This document shows, in pieces, positions 19,701 to 28,763 of a stretch of 64,000 nt of DNA. The position numbers were made by a program, and so were the translations under genes. The number at the start of each line of letters is the position of its first letter. Within the stretch, counting starts at the first letter, position 1. Location: positions 682,001 to 746,000 of the forward strand of contig NZ_FOCZ01000001.1 of assembly GCF_900110245.1 (NCBI RefSeq). The letters are read 5' to 3'. Origin of the DNA: Niastella yeongjuensis. Lineage in GTDB: Bacteria; Bacteroidota; Bacteroidia; Chitinophagales; Chitinophagaceae. A model generated the notes under the pieces. That model saw only the letters and a list, made by a program, of their open reading frames with translations, was not told where the DNA came from and ran no database searches.

Positions 19701-20521
19701 TTTGGTCTTGAACGTGCAGCATCCTGCGGTGAAATACGTTTGATGGAGGAATCCAGTACCCGCAAAAATGGTTTACCATCTTTATAGGTGAATTCAAACT
19801 TGCCATCGAGGTTATCACTTAACTGATAGCCATAGGCTTCCAGCAGTTTGTTTTTTTCTTTGTCCCAGTTGCGAATGGAGTCGAAGTAATAGGGACCATA
19901 CGCATTCAGCAGTTGCAGAAAAACGATCACCTTGGGCAAACAAAGCGGATGCAGGCGATCTTCATAATTACAACTGGTATCAAAATTTCTTTCTTCGTTC
20001 TTTCGGATCACCACTTTCCAGGGCGTGCCATCGATGGTCACCGTGGCTTTCACCACTTCGTCCTGGGCATACTCTATGTCGGCACGTTGTGTGCGTAGGT
20101 ATTTCTCTGCATCGGTATATGCTTCGGGCGAACAGAGCAACCGTAATGTTTTGAGATCGATGAATTTCATCTTCAAAACGGTATGCTTCTGGTCGTAATC
20201 AACTTTTTCGGTCTTCAGCATATTTTTATCCAGCATCTCCTGAAGCTGAATAAGCGCCGCTGCTTCGTGGCGGCAGATATCGCCTAAATTATAGGGACAT
20301 GCACAGCGTACCGAAAGGGTACGCGCATCCTTGAACTTTTGTATGTTTACTTTGTAGTAGGTGGTGTAACTGTCGTCTTTCACCCTGAAGGTTACAGAAT
20401 CAAGTAGTTCATCATAGTCCACCAGTTCAACATATCCAATAGCGTGTATCTTCTTTCCCCTCCGGATCACTTCGTCAGTTCCATTGGTATACACATACTT
20501 AATAAGATGAGGTAGTGCCAT
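16748..20521 (-). CDS. SNF2 family helicase with SWIM zinc finger
   Basis: The 1257-residue protein has a SWIM zinc finger near residues 90-115 (CACPYNLGDICRHEAA, CxC...CxH) and a long middle region. The C-terminal 480 residues form a SNF2 motor: Walker A DDMGLGKTVQ, motif II VLDESQ, and motifs V/VI in LKAGGVGLNL and DRTHRIGQ. It is predicted to be an ATP-driven DNA translocase acting on chromosomal DNA or protein-DNA complexes; the exact role of such bacterial SWIM-SNF2 proteins is unclear. The ATG at 20521 (MALPHLIKYVY) is preferred over a TTG 66 bases upstream at 20587. The gene is transcribed alone, with a terminator after its stop. Confidence 0.92.
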   Translation of the reverse strand: MALPHLIKYVYTNGTDEVIRRGKKIHAIGYVELVDYDELLDSVTFRVKDDSYTTYYKVNIQKFKDARTLSVRCACPYNLGDICRHEAAALIQLQEMLDKNMLKTEKVDYDQKHTVLKMKFIDLKTLRLLCSPEAYTDAEKYLRTQRADIEYAQDEVVKATVTIDGTPWKVVIRKNEERNFDTSCNYEDRLHPLCLPKVIVFLQLLNAYGPYYFDSIRNWDKEKNKLLEAYGYQLSDNLDGKFEFTYKDGKPFLRVLDSSIKRISPQDAARSRPKPVEVAVPDADETVATDVADTTPKYTQRIGVVFNFNHESYPGFEVDAISGEMNEEATQFTGKIEKLDLTKFVNLEVYSENDRQMIPQLRKMQDAEVTKYLNRNSPFSGIWENIIHHEEDDLPEETKALMVEYLHPKLKKLFVDVAANPFVFYLNGKKPFKTENLHTAGIVTDYITPFFKVIAGKNNYEIECWVKLNGQQVNISENGIDSSLLFFYNDNLFLWDKPEDVSLVTQFHGKGKLAYSKADWPEQLRKMVLPLTKDYHVDFDGTLVSEVKDGDPEKRVVLQEKGDYLVFQPLFSYKGFETKPGGKDELVIPDTEKVVIVHRNREKESQFIKKLEALHSGFIRPEGGQQLALKGSDVLKNNWFFLFVDAMKELKIPVFGFDALKNFRFNTARPQTKIHISSNTDWFDARVDILFGDQKVTIADVKKALANRQQFVQLNDGTLGILPEEWIKKYSLLFRVGEGKQNQLRLSKYHMSVIDELYDNRSEEELVLRLEEKYEQLKGFNKIKEIPLPEHLKSILRPYQEHGYHWLHYLSEIGWGGILADDMGLGKTVQALSYLNYYRTSQGKLRALVVCPTTLMFNWENEIKKFTPSLTYYIHHGGERTRGKDQFLNAEIIITTYGTLRSDIKLLVEIPFDYVVLDESQAIKNPTSKVTKAACLLQSKNRICLSGTPLQNNTFDIFAQMNFLNPGMLGSVEFFRQEFAIPIDKFGEADRKDHLRKLLYPFILRRTKEQVAKDLPDKIETILFCEMGTEQMAIYDAYRNDFRDKIMGTIEQNGIQRSQLTILQGLMKLRQICDSPAILNEAEKFPNHSIKLEELGREITEGVSNHKALVFSQFLGMLALIKEKLKELEVDFEYFDGSTSAIDRERAIQRFQNDENCRVFLISLKAGGVGLNLTAADYVYIVDPWWNPAVEQQAIDRTHRIGQTKNIFAYRMICKDTIEDKILQLQDKKRLLAKDLITDDEGFVKSLTREDVEYLFS

Positions 20522-20869
20522 GCTAAAATTTAAAATTTCCGTTGCCTCTATACAAATCTTTATCTCCCGGTTCAGGGACGAATTCAAAAAAGGGCAATCT
20601 GCAAAAGTAAAGGAAAAAAGGTGAGGTTATAAAGAAAAAAACGATGTTAAACAAAATTAATATAGCCGCTTCTTCGTAGTTTATTTCCGAAATATCCGGT
20701 TAACAGTCATTTATGAACAGATAATAAAGTAATTTGTTCGGGCATTATTTTGCAGCGAGTTTATCCCACCCCTCGAAATCTGTTAAAAAAGTATTATTTC
20801 CATCACCAGGCTTGAGGTTTTTCTTCGCCAGGGCGTTTTACAAATTGAGGATTTTATGACAAACTATTA

Positions 20870-20900
20870 TTGGTACAGGCTTTGTCTAATGATAACTTTG
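20870..20900 (+). promoter_or_regulatory. Promoter of the M28 peptidase operon
   Basis: A -33 TTG at 20870-20872 is followed after exactly 20 bases by TAACTTTG (20893-20900), a full match to the Bacteroidota TAnnTTTG box. It implies a start near 20905 and a leader of about 25 bases before the ATG at 20930. The rest of the gap 20522-20869 shows nothing recognisable. Confidence 0.7.
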
Positions 20901-20929
20901 TTTGCAACCAAGCCTGAAAAATTAGTACA

Positions 20930-22579
20930 ATGAACCTGTACATGCGTTTATTGATCATTCTGTTGTTAGCCTCGTTTTCTTCCGTAGGCCAGAAGTTGAA
21001 AAAAGCCGATAAAGTTATGATTACCAACCTGCAGGCACATGTTATGTACCTGGCAGATGATAAATTGGAAGGCAGAAGGGCCGGTACTAACGGAGAAAAA
21101 CTGGCGTATGAATATATAAGTAATCAATTTCAAAAAGCCGGTCTTGAACCCAAAGGGGAACAGGGCTGGTTACAATCATTTGAAATATATGATGGCAAGC
21201 AGATCAATGCTTCTACATTATTGTTTGTAAATGACCATGAGCTGAAGTTGAATGATGAATATTTTCCTTTTGTATTTTCTCCTAATGCAAGCCTCGATGC
21301 GGCCGTATCACCTGCGGTAAAAGAAAAAGGTGTTCCCTGGTTCGATGACCTGAAAGACATTATTGAAGACAATAAAGACAACCCGCACTTCGATCTTACC
21401 CAGGCTGTTAAAATAATAGCCCATAAAGCGCATGAGAAAGGCGCTACGGCCCTGTTTGTATATAACACAGGCAGTATAGCCGATGAGCTTGCATTCGATA
21501 GTAAAGACAATAGCAGCCCGGTGGCTATACCCGTTGTTTATTTAACCGCAAAAGCCTGCAAACAATACCTGGCCGATGAATCTGCCACACTCGACATCCG
21601 GCTGAAAACCGTGATCACTGATAAAAAAAGGACCGGCCATAACGTGATAGGCATGATTAATAACGGCGCTCCCAATACGATTGTATTTGGTGCGCATTAT
21701 GATCACCTGGGCTATGGCGAAGACGGTAACTCCATGCTGCGTACAGGAGCAAGAGAGATCCACAATGGCGCCGACGACAATGCCAGCGGAACAGCCGCCC
21801 TTATTGAACTGGGGCGCTTGCTGAGGCTGTCGAAAGACAAGAACAACAATTACGTATTCATTGCCTTTTCAGGCGAAGAGTTAGGGCTGTTTGGCTCAAA
21901 ATACTTTACTGAACACCCAACCATCGATCTGCCATCGGTAAACTTTATGGTGAATATGGATATGGTTGGCCGGTTAAATGACAGCAGCAAAACCATCACC
22001 ATTGGCGGTTACGGCACCTCACCTGCCTGGGGACCTGTATTCACTTCCTTAAGCAAACAAAAGTATTTTACCATCAAATACGACTCCAGTGGCATAGGGC
22101 CCAGCGATCATACCTCTTTTTATTTAAAGAGTATTCCCGTGCTGTTCTTCTTCACGGGTTTACACAGCGATTACCATAAGCCTACCGATGATTACAACAA
22201 GATCAATTTCACCGGTGAGGTGTTCATTGTAAAATATATCGAAAGCCTGGTAGACCTTACCAATACCAAAGGCAAGCTGGTTTTTCAAAAAACACGCGAA
22301 CCGGCAATGGGCACTACCGCCCGGTTTAATGTAACCCTGGGCATTATGCCCGATTATACGTTTTCGGGCAGCGGCGTGCGGGTTGACGGTGTTACCGATG
22401 GCCGGCCCGCACAAAAAGCAGGTATTCAAACCGGGGATATTATTGTACAACTGGGCAGCTTCAACACCAGCTCGCTCGAAACCTATATGCAGGCGTTATC
22501 AAAGTTCAATAAGGGCGATAAAACAACGGTAAAGTATAAAAGAGGGGAGGAAATGAAAGAAGGTCCCGTTGAATTTTAA
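20930..22579 (+). CDS. Secreted M28 family metallopeptidase with PDZ domain
   Basis: The 549-residue protein starts with a signal peptide (RLLIILLLASFSSVGQ). A protease-associated-type segment lies at about 120-215, then an M28 zinc aminopeptidase domain with ligands in HYDHLG, ADDNASG, GEELGLFGS, NMDMVGR and SDHTSFY. The last 90 residues form a PDZ domain (GVRVDGVTDGRPAQKAG). It should remove N-terminal residues from peptides in the periplasm. It is the first gene of a short operon, with 29 bases to the IPExxxVDY gene. All metal ligands appear intact. Confidence 0.9.
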   Translation: MNLYMRLLIILLLASFSSVGQKLKKADKVMITNLQAHVMYLADDKLEGRRAGTNGEKLAYEYISNQFQKAGLEPKGEQGWLQSFEIYDGKQINASTLLFVNDHELKLNDEYFPFVFSPNASLDAAVSPAVKEKGVPWFDDLKDIIEDNKDNPHFDLTQAVKIIAHKAHEKGATALFVYNTGSIADELAFDSKDNSSPVAIPVVYLTAKACKQYLADESATLDIRLKTVITDKKRTGHNVIGMINNGAPNTIVFGAHYDHLGYGEDGNSMLRTGAREIHNGADDNASGTAALIELGRLLRLSKDKNNNYVFIAFSGEELGLFGSKYFTEHPTIDLPSVNFMVNMDMVGRLNDSSKTITIGGYGTSPAWGPVFTSLSKQKYFTIKYDSSGIGPSDHTSFYLKSIPVLFFFTGLHSDYHKPTDDYNKINFTGEVFIVKYIESLVDLTNTKGKLVFQKTREPAMGTTARFNVTLGIMPDYTFSGSGVRVDGVTDGRPAQKAGIQTGDIIVQLGSFNTSSLETYMQALSKFNKGDKTTVKYKRGEEMKEGPVEF

Positions 22580-22608
22580 GTTTTATACCTTTATGCCAAT
22601 ATTAAGGC

Positions 22609-23043
22609 ATGAAACTTAAGCTCGACCTGGATGATTTAGCCAATGATTTTTTTGAGGATACCCGTTTGGCGGGTATTGTGGCACCCCTGAAAAGTTACCA
22701 GTTCTGCTGGCATCTCAATCATTTATTACATTTCGACTTTCGCATAAACAACGACATCGAGATCCAGCTTCAGAAAAAGAACCGCAATTATTATTTCTCT
22801 GTATTTGAATACCGCCAGCCTGTAGGCAGCCTGGTACACTATTTATATAACAATCAGTATGATGGTGAATACCTGTTGCCCGAATTCAGGCATCTTGATT
22901 TCCTGTGGCTGATGAAGGGCGATACAGTAGCTGATGCGTTCTTTCAACAGATCATTGGTTCTGTAAAGACCCTCAACGGCGTGCAGTTGGTAATGGAGCT
23001 TACTAACGAGAAGATCAAGAATAAAGGGCACCTGATTTTCTAG
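22609..23043 (+). CDS. IPExxxVDY family protein
   Basis: The 144-residue cytoplasmic protein carries the family signature in the form [12 protein letters not shown] near residues 85-96. It begins [18 protein letters not shown], a start common in this Bacteroidota-specific family, whose function is unknown to me. It has no signal peptide or TM segment. It lies between the M28 peptidase and the pterin dehydratase gene with very short gaps (29 and 5 bases), so the three are probably cotranscribed, although no shared pathway is obvious. Confidence 0.75.
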   Translation: MKLKLDLDDLANDFFEDTRLAGIVAPLKSYQFCWHLNHLLHFDFRINNDIEIQLQKKNRNYYFSVFEYRQPVGSLVHYLYNNQYDGEYLLPEFRHLDFLWLMKGDTVADAFFQQIIGSVKTLNGVQLVMELTNEKIKNKGHLIF

Positions 23044-23048
23044 TTGAA

Positions 23049-23318
23049 ATGGGACCCTTCACGTTTTACGAAAAAACTAACTATATGTGGCAGGAACAAA
23101 ATAACAAGTTATACCAGAAGTTTACATTCAGGAACTTTTCAGAAGCATTTGCCTTTATGACGCGCGTGGCGCTGGAGGCGGAAAAGATGAACCATCACCC
23201 CCTGTGGACCAATGTGTACAACCAGGTAGAGGTGTGGTTAAGCACCCACGATGCCGGAGATGTTATTACTGATAAAGACCGGCAACTGGCTAAGAAAATA
23301 GATGCAATCGTGAAATAG
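23049..23318 (+). CDS. phhB: 4a-hydroxytetrahydrobiopterin dehydratase
   Basis: This 89-residue protein has the pterin carbinolamine dehydratase core: [17 protein letters not shown], the [10 protein letters not shown] segment with active-site histidines, [15 protein letters not shown], and [13 protein letters not shown]. The enzyme removes water from 4a-carbinolamine pterin to recycle the cofactor of aromatic amino acid hydroxylases, in the cytoplasm. No phenylalanine hydroxylase is in the window. The frame could also start at the Met before WQEQ (23085), which is the usual family start. It follows the previous gene by 5 bases. Confidence 0.9.
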   Translation: MGPFTFYEKTNYMWQEQNNKLYQKFTFRNFSEAFAFMTRVALEAEKMNHHPLWTNVYNQVEVWLSTHDAGDVITDKDRQLAKKIDAIVK

Positions 23319-23324
23319 GCCTCT

Positions 23325-23352
23325 ATACATAAAACCCGCCTACGCCAGGGCT
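23325..23352. repeat. REP-like palindromic element
   Basis: The core CCTACGCCAGGGCTTCGG between CCCG and GTGGGT is a degenerate copy of a palindrome also seen at 60600-60628 and 60727-60764. It lies between the phhB stop and a terminator. Confidence 0.5.
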
Positions 23353-23366
23353 TCGGTGGGTAAAAG

Positions 23367-23401
23367 AAAAAAAGCCACCCCGTTAACGGTGTGGCTTTTT
23401 A
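23367..23401. terminator. Bidirectional terminator between phhB and rho
   Basis: AAAAAGCCAC pairs with GTGGCTTTTT and an inner CCGTTAACGG extends the stem. T-runs on both strands allow it to end the operon from the left and rho from the right. Confidence 0.85.
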
Positions 23402-23424
23402 GTATGATGGGTGGCCGAAGGAGT

Positions 23425-25125
23425 TCAGCCGTTCATGCTTGCCAGGAACTCGTGGTTGTCTTTTGTACCACGCATACGTTTCAGCAATTCGCTCATTGCT
23501 TCTTCCGTATTCATGTCTGTAAGATATACACGTAACAGGTTCATACGTTGCAGTACATCGCGTTCCAGCAACAGGTCATCGCGACGGGTAGATGATGCTA
23601 CCAGGTCAATGGCCGGGAACACGCGCCTGTTGGCCAGGCGGCGATCGAGTTGCAATTCCATGTTACCGGTACCTTTGAACTCTTCAAAGATCACCTCATC
23701 CATTTTAGAACCGGTATCGATCAGGGCTGTAGCCAGTATGGTTAAGGAACCGCCGTTCTCAATTTTACGGGCAGCACCAAAGAACTGTTTAGGTTTTTGC
23801 ATGGCGTTTGCTTCCACACCACCAGATAATACTTTACCTGATGCTGGTGCTACCGTGTTATGGGCGCGGGCCAAACGGGTAATAGAGTCTAACAGGATAA
23901 CTACATCATGTCCGCACTCTACCAGGCGTTTTGCCTTTTGCAGGGCAATGGTAGATACTTTTACGTGCTTTTCAGCTGGTTCATCGAACGTAGAAGCGAT
24001 TACTTCGGCACGTACGCTGCGTTCCATATCGGTAACCTCCTCAGGACGCTCATCAACCAGTACCACCATCAAATAACATTCGGGGTGATTGGCTGCAATG
24101 GCGTTGGCCACTTCTTTCAGCAATACGGTTTTACCGGTTTTAGGCTGCGCCACAATCAATCCACGTTGTCCCTTACCAATGGGCGTAAACAAGTCCATGA
24201 TACGGGTGCTGTATTGATTGGGAACTGTAAACAGGTTCAGCTTTTCGAATGGGAACAAAGGTGTCAGGTAATCGAAAGGAACCCGGTCACGTACATCTTC
24301 GGGCTGTTTGCCGTTGATGGTTTCCACTTTCAATAACGCAAAATACTTTTCACCTTCTTTGGGCGGACGAACAGCACCGAAAATGGTGTCACCTGTTTTT
24401 AAGCCGAATAATTTTATCTGAGAAGGAGAAACATAAATATCGTCGGGAGAAGAAAGGTAGTTGTAATCTGAAGAGCGTAAGAAGCCATATCCGTCGGGCA
24501 TCATTTCCAAAACACCCTCTGCCATAATAACGCCGTCAAACTCAATGTTAAAGGCAGATTCGCGGCGGTGAGGATATGATTTTTGTTGCTGTTCTGATGA
24601 AGGTTGTGGTTCTGAAATCCGCTCGTGGTGCTCGTGTGTGATGATTGAGCCGCCATCTTCATCATCGCCTTCTTCGTCTTCGTCATCGTGTGAAGGCATT
24701 TCCTGCATTTCTTCATCATCATGATCATCATCCATCAACACTGGTAAAATGGGGGTTGCTTCTTCCTCTTCTTCTTCCGGCTCTGGTTTCTTGCGTCCTT
24801 TTTTTACAGGAGCTGCAGGCTTTTCAATCACCTTCTTTTTAGGGGCTTCTTTCTTCATTTCTTTACGCACTGGTTTATCATCACCGCTCACTACATCAGC
24901 TTCTTCTGTTGCGTTTGCAGTAGTTGTTTTTACTACTCTTTTACGTTTACCTTTATCATCGGCTGCACCATTCTTTACTGCACTGGCCATCACTGCCTGC
25001 TTATCGAGGATTTTATATACTAGTTCCTGTTTGTCTAATTTTTTTGCGTTGGGTATTTTTAACTGTTCGGCAATATCTAACAGTTCTGGAACGAGCATGT
25101 CGTTCAATTGCAAAATGTCATACAT
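23425..25125 (-). CDS. rho: Transcription termination factor Rho with long acidic insertion
   Basis: The 566-residue protein has the Rho N-domain ([19 protein letters not shown]), an insertion from about 50 to 185, the cold-shock-like RNA-binding domain ([16 protein letters not shown], then [11 protein letters not shown]) and the hexameric ATPase with Walker [12 protein letters not shown] and the [11 protein letters not shown] segment. The insertion is rich in Lys/Pro at first and then strongly acidic ([27 protein letters not shown]). In the related Bacteroides thetaiotaomicron, the disordered region of Rho has been linked to phase separation. Rho ends untranslated transcripts. The gene has a long upstream gap (790 bases), room for autoregulation. 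Confidence 0.97.
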   Translation of the reverse strand: MYDILQLNDMLVPELLDIAEQLKIPNAKKLDKQELVYKILDKQAVMASAVKNGAADDKGKRKRVVKTTTANATEEADVVSGDDKPVRKEMKKEAPKKKVIEKPAAPVKKGRKKPEPEEEEEEATPILPVLMDDDHDDEEMQEMPSHDDEDEEGDDEDGGSIITHEHHERISEPQPSSEQQQKSYPHRRESAFNIEFDGVIMAEGVLEMMPDGYGFLRSSDYNYLSSPDDIYVSPSQIKLFGLKTGDTIFGAVRPPKEGEKYFALLKVETINGKQPEDVRDRVPFDYLTPLFPFEKLNLFTVPNQYSTRIMDLFTPIGKGQRGLIVAQPKTGKTVLLKEVANAIAANHPECYLMVVLVDERPEEVTDMERSVRAEVIASTFDEPAEKHVKVSTIALQKAKRLVECGHDVVILLDSITRLARAHNTVAPASGKVLSGGVEANAMQKPKQFFGAARKIENGGSLTILATALIDTGSKMDEVIFEEFKGTGNMELQLDRRLANRRVFPAIDLVASSTRRDDLLLERDVLQRMNLLRVYLTDMNTEEAMSELLKRMRGTKDNHEFLASMNG

Positions 25126-25915
25126 AAAATAACTTGTGAGTTAACACCTAATCAGACGAGCAAAATTTGTTCGTTGAAAATTCTGTTGAAAAAAATTGAA
25201 ATGAGTTATAATGCGTGGAATGAGAATAACTGATGAGCTTTGTGAGTATCGGGTATGACTTATCAGCCCTATTCCAAACACAATAATACGCCAAATTTAC
25301 AAAAAGCAAAAATTTTTGGGTCCGATCCCGCTTTTCTGTCACTTTTTTAACCCTGAAGGCTTACATTCAGGGCCAGGGGATACTTTCTGACGGTTTTCAG
25401 GCTCTGCTATTTTTCACAATTTCTATCACTGCGGCACCTATTATGAAATGATCTACAACCAGGCTTAATGAAGAATATGCAAATTCAATTCCACCTTAAA
25501 ACGGATTTGCTGCACAAATATTATAAAAAATTAGTTACATAACGCTTACAAGGTCCCTTTTAACGGCATTTTTTTATGAAAACGGGCATTATGTGTATAA
25601 CTTATTGTTCCAAAACAAGGTAAGCCGCCCATTTGTAAGGTATTACTTGTACCTGCCAGCACAAAATTATACCCGGGTGCACACACAATGGCTTGTTTTT
25701 ACCAAACCCTTACCGGAAGCCAGCTATAGATTGCTAAACATTTAACCATGATGGTTACGCTAAACCTCACCTCACATAACAACAGGTATATACAACCGCA
25801 CTATTTACCAGGTAAGATCGCATCTGTGCAGAAGTGTTGAAATGAAAAATCCCTGTTCAAATAACGCACAGGGATTTGAAATAGTTTATTAAAGGAACGC
25901 TAAAATACAGTCAAC
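25126..25915. other. 790-base gap upstream of rho
   Basis: No convincing gene is seen. A 64-codon minus-strand frame at 25148-25342 has no support. On the minus strand a TAAATTTG box lies at about 25288-25295, without a -33 partner at the right distance, so a rho promoter is only suggested. A hairpin at 25848-25879 is listed separately. The rest is AT-rich without clear structure. Confidence 0.5.
25848..25879 (-). terminator. Hairpin downstream of comB
   Basis: AAATCCCTGT and ACAGGGATTT form a 10-base stem around about a dozen bases, 37 bases beyond the comB stop. The tail on the minus strand is TTCATTTC, only weakly U-rich. Confidence 0.6.
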
Positions 25916-26659
25916 TTAATACTGGCCATTGTGAACCACCAGTTTACCATCTTCATAAAACGGCAGCACATTTGCTATATCTGGCGTAAGGCAATAGCGG
26001 ATATCTTTTTCCAACCCAAAATTGGTGAGCCGTTGAAAGTGCGTAGCCTGCTTGTCTTTTATGAAACCGTACATATCGCTCTTGGCATTGAGGTACAGGG
26101 TTTCGGCAATTCCTGAACTGTCGCAATTGATGTTGAAATGTTCTTTTACCTGGTGTATCACTGCACCGGCAAATAACATGTCTTCCATATTCACGCGATC
26201 TTTCCAGGCTGCACAACCCAGCAACACCGGCTGTTTTTGCTGAATAAGATACTCACAAATAGCCGACAGATTAGGGAACGAACCGGTTATAACATGCCCG
26301 GCCCCCCGGTCCAAAGCCATATGCAGCAGCTTTGTACCATTGGTGGTAGTGAGTACCAGCGTTTTGCCACTGATAAATTCTTTTGAGTATTCAAAGGGTG
26401 AATTGCCGTACTCCAGTCCTTCAGCGATTTTACCATCGCGTTCACCGGCGGTGATGGCTTCAATCTTTTTACCCAGTTCAATACATTTCGCTACACTGTC
26501 AACCGGTATAATGCATTTGGCGCCATTGTACAATGCAGTAGCAATGGTTGATGTGGCGCGAAACACATCAATGATCACAACAATTGTATTATTAATATCG
26601 TACAAATCAAGTAATGCAGGAGACGGAGATGTGTATAGAGTCGGTTTGTTGTTTGACAT
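25916..26659 (-). CDS. comB: 2-phosphosulfolactate phosphatase (ComB family)
   Basis: The protein has the ComB landmarks: VVIIDVFRATSTIATAL near the start, the loop LTTTNGTKLLH, and CAAWKDRVNMEDMLFAGA. The family removes phosphate from 2-phosphosulfolactate to give sulfolactate, the second step of the archaeal coenzyme M route. Many bacteria without coenzyme M also carry it, and its role in Bacteroidota is not established. The ATG at 26659 (MSNNKPTLY) is preferred to the TTG at 26677, giving 247 residues. No comA partner is in the window. It is downstream of an SRPBCC gene on the same strand, 84 bases apart. Confidence 0.88.
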   Translation of the reverse strand: MSNNKPTLYTSPSPALLDLYDINNTIVVIIDVFRATSTIATALYNGAKCIIPVDSVAKCIELGKKIEAITAGERDGKIAEGLEYGNSPFEYSKEFISGKTLVLTTTNGTKLLHMALDRGAGHVITGSFPNLSAICEYLIQQKQPVLLGCAAWKDRVNMEDMLFAGAVIHQVKEHFNINCDSSGIAETLYLNAKSDMYGFIKDKQATHFQRLTNFGLEKDIRYCLTPDIANVLPFYEDGKLVVHNGQY

Positions 26660-26743
26660 AATTCTAATAAACCGCAAAAGTAGTTAAATCAATTGGCAAT
26701 CCTTCGTCTTCTCTTCCTACAAAAACGCAAAAAGTTGCTAACG

Positions 26744-27232
26744 TTACGCCCCTTGTTTGTTGTCTAAAACATGTTTCCACTTGTTGCTTTCCGCATATTC
26801 TTTTATCAGGTCATTGCGTTGCTCCAACAGTTTTTCCATATAGCCCGAAAGGTAGATGCTACTGAAAAATCTTCCCAGTCCACCATAGGGTGCTACAAAT
26901 TTAAAAACATCGATCATCAGCGTTCCATTTTCAATTGCTTTGAAATGGTGCTCATGTTTCATGCTTTTAAAATCGCCTTTTTTCATTTCGTCGGTAAAAG
27001 AGAATGGTCTTGCCATGGAGGTGATCTGTACCTGCATCACCCGGTTCTTCATCAGGTGTTTGGCTTTCCAGGTCACCGTCTCATTCAGGTTTATCAATCC
27101 CATGACGGTGCCGGCTACAGCCTCTTCGCGGTATTCCGACATTGATTTTTTGTGCAGGTCAATGCTACGGCTCAGATCAAAAACCCTTTCTATAGGTGCG
27201 GCAATAAACGTGGTCAAATGGATAGTTGGCAT
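26744..27232 (-). CDS. SRPBCC (START-like) family protein
   Basis: Starting at the ATG at 27232 (MPTIHLTTFI) gives 162 residues with a typical SRPBCC opening, IAAPIERVFDLSRSIDLHK, and the strand-helix layout ending in YLSGYMEKLLEQRNDLIKEYAE, the long C-terminal helix of the fold. These proteins bind hydrophobic ligands or act as cyclase/ligand carriers; the ligand here is unknown. It is cytoplasmic. The gene follows the gcvT terminator and precedes comB. The longer frame to 27286 adds 18 residues without family support. Confidence 0.75.
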   Translation of the reverse strand: MPTIHLTTFIAAPIERVFDLSRSIDLHKKSMSEYREEAVAGTVMGLINLNETVTWKAKHLMKNRVMQVQITSMARPFSFTDEMKKGDFKSMKHEHHFKAIENGTLMIDVFKFVAPYGGLGRFFSSIYLSGYMEKLLEQRNDLIKEYAESNKWKHVLDNKQGA

Positions 27233-27296
27233 ACGGGGATTCTCCAATTTAGAAAACGTAGCCCTTTGCAGCAAGAAATAAGCCAAGGTTCAGACT

Positions 27297-27333
27297 AAAA
27301 GAAACAAGGCACAAGAAAAATTCCTGTGCCCTG
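27297..27333 (-). terminator. Terminator of gcvT
   Basis: GGCACAGGAA and TTCTTGTGCC pair across a short T-rich loop and are followed on the minus strand by TTGTTTCTTTT, directly after the gcvT stop. Confidence 0.7.
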
Positions 27334-27345
27334 AACCTATTACAA

Positions 27346-28431
27346 TTAAATGAATGGGAACTTAACCACTTTTGCTTTTAACAGCTTGTCGCGCACCCCG
27401 ATATATATTTCAGTATCCAGTGCAGCATGGTCCAGGTTCACATAACCCATACCTATTGCTTTTTGCAGGCTGGGCGCTTGTGTTCCAGAGGTAACAAAGC
27501 CTATTTTATTTCCAGCAGCGTCTTTGATATCGTAATGATGGCGGGGAATACCTTTATCAACCATTTCAAACCCAACCAGTTTACGGGTAACACCGGTTGT
27601 TTTTTGTTTTTCCAGAATGGGGCGGGCCGTGAAATCTTTGGTGAATTTGGTGATCCAGCCCAAACCGGCTTCCAGGGGCGAAGTAGTGTCGTCGATGTCG
27701 TTTCCGTACAGACAGAAACCCATTTCCAACCGCAGGGTATCGCGGGCGCCCAAACCTATGGGCTTCAGTCCCTGTGGCGCACCCAGGTTAAAAATAGCAT
27801 CCCATACTTTTTCGCCGCTGCCATCTTTATCTTCAAAATATATTTCAATACCACCGGCGCCTGTATAACCGGTAGCGCTGATCACAACATTATCAACCCC
27901 GGCAAACTTACCTTTGGCAAACGTGTAATATTTTAAATTAAGAATATCTATATCTGTCAGGGGTTGCAACATTTTGGTGGCGTTGGGGCCCTGAATGGCC
28001 AGCAGGCAGGTTTTGTCGGAAATGTTGTGCATTTCCACATTATTGGTATTGAACTTCGAGATCCAGTTCCAGTCTTTTTCTATGTTGGAAGCATTTACCA
28101 CCAGCATATACACGTTGTTTTCCTCGATGCAATACACCAGCAGGTCATCAACGATACCACCTTCCTGGTTGGGCAGACAGCTGTATTGGGCCTTGCCAGC
28201 GGTTAATTTGGAGGCATCATTAGAAGTAACCCGTTGAATAAGGTCAAGCGCCTGATCGCCTTTCAGAATAAACTCGCCCATATGGCTTACGTCAAATACC
28301 CCGGCATTGGTTCTCACAGCAGCATGCTCATCGTTGATGCCGCTATAGGAAATGGGCATATTATACCCGGCAAATTCCGCCATTTTAGCCCCCAGGGCAA
28401 TATGCTTTTGCGTGAAAGGCGTGTTCTTCAT
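27346..28431 (-). CDS. gcvT: Glycine cleavage system aminomethyltransferase (T protein)
   Basis: The start at 28431 ([14 protein letters not shown]) is the family's usual one and gives 361 residues. Landmarks are [18 protein letters not shown], the FDVSHMGEF motif, [15 protein letters not shown] and [11 protein letters not shown]. The enzyme transfers the methylene group from the aminomethyl-lipoyl H protein to tetrahydrofolate and releases ammonia, as part of the cytoplasmic glycine cleavage complex. gcvH and gcvP are not in the window, which is usual in Bacteroidota. The frame extends 17 codons upstream without family support. Confidence 0.96.
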   Translation of the reverse strand: MKNTPFTQKHIALGAKMAEFAGYNMPISYSGINDEHAAVRTNAGVFDVSHMGEFILKGDQALDLIQRVTSNDASKLTAGKAQYSCLPNQEGGIVDDLLVYCIEENNVYMLVVNASNIEKDWNWISKFNTNNVEMHNISDKTCLLAIQGPNATKMLQPLTDIDILNLKYYTFAKGKFAGVDNVVISATGYTGAGGIEIYFEDKDGSGEKVWDAIFNLGAPQGLKPIGLGARDTLRLEMGFCLYGNDIDDTTSPLEAGLGWITKFTKDFTARPILEKQKTTGVTRKLVGFEMVDKGIPRHHYDIKDAAGNKIGFVTSGTQAPSLQKAIGMGYVNLDHAALDTEIYIGVRDKLLKAKVVKFPFI

Positions 28432-28474
28432 ACAGTATGTGTAGTTTTTGTTTGGAGCGCAATTTAGTTGATTA

Positions 28475-28650
28475 GTTGACAAGTTGATGAGTTAACGGGT
28501 TGACAGGTTAACAGGTAAGACCTCGAGCGACCCACCCCTGCCGCCCGCAAGCGAGACAGGCTCTGCCATTTCCTCCCATTGCCTATTGCCCATTCCCCAT
28601 TGCCTTTCTTCTCTGCCCTCTGCCTTCTCCCCTCTGCCCTTTGCCCTTAA
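28475..28650. repeat. Degenerate low-complexity intergenic block
   Basis: The gap between gcvT and the PspC gene is filled with two runs of degenerate short repeats. The first (28478-28520) repeats GTTGACAG/GTTAACAG-like units of about 8-10 bases. The second (28558-28650) repeats TGCCCATT/CTGCCCTC-like units. No gene or promoter is evident. Similar blocks occur at 3101-3145. Confidence 0.6.
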
Positions 28651-28651
28651 T

Positions 28652-28676
28652 AAAAAAGGGCCCTCAAAAGGGCCCC
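28652..28676 (-). terminator. Terminator of the PadR-PspC operon
   Basis: On the minus strand GGGCCCT, loop TTTG, AGGGCCC is followed by TTTTTT. It lies about 88 bases beyond the stop at 28764. Confidence 0.8.
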
Positions 28677-28763
28677 TGTTGTTCCAACTTCAACCCCGCC
28701 TGCTTCCGACTAACGGTTAAGCAAAGCGGCGGGGAGGGTTAATCAATTTTTTTCATGCGGCTG

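Noticed and set aside
25148-25342. 64-residue minus-strand frame upstream of rho
   Set aside because: AT-rich, no family, and it covers the expected rho leader.
28475-28650. CRISPR array
   Set aside because: The repeats are short, degenerate and contiguous, without uniform spacers, and there are no cas genes.
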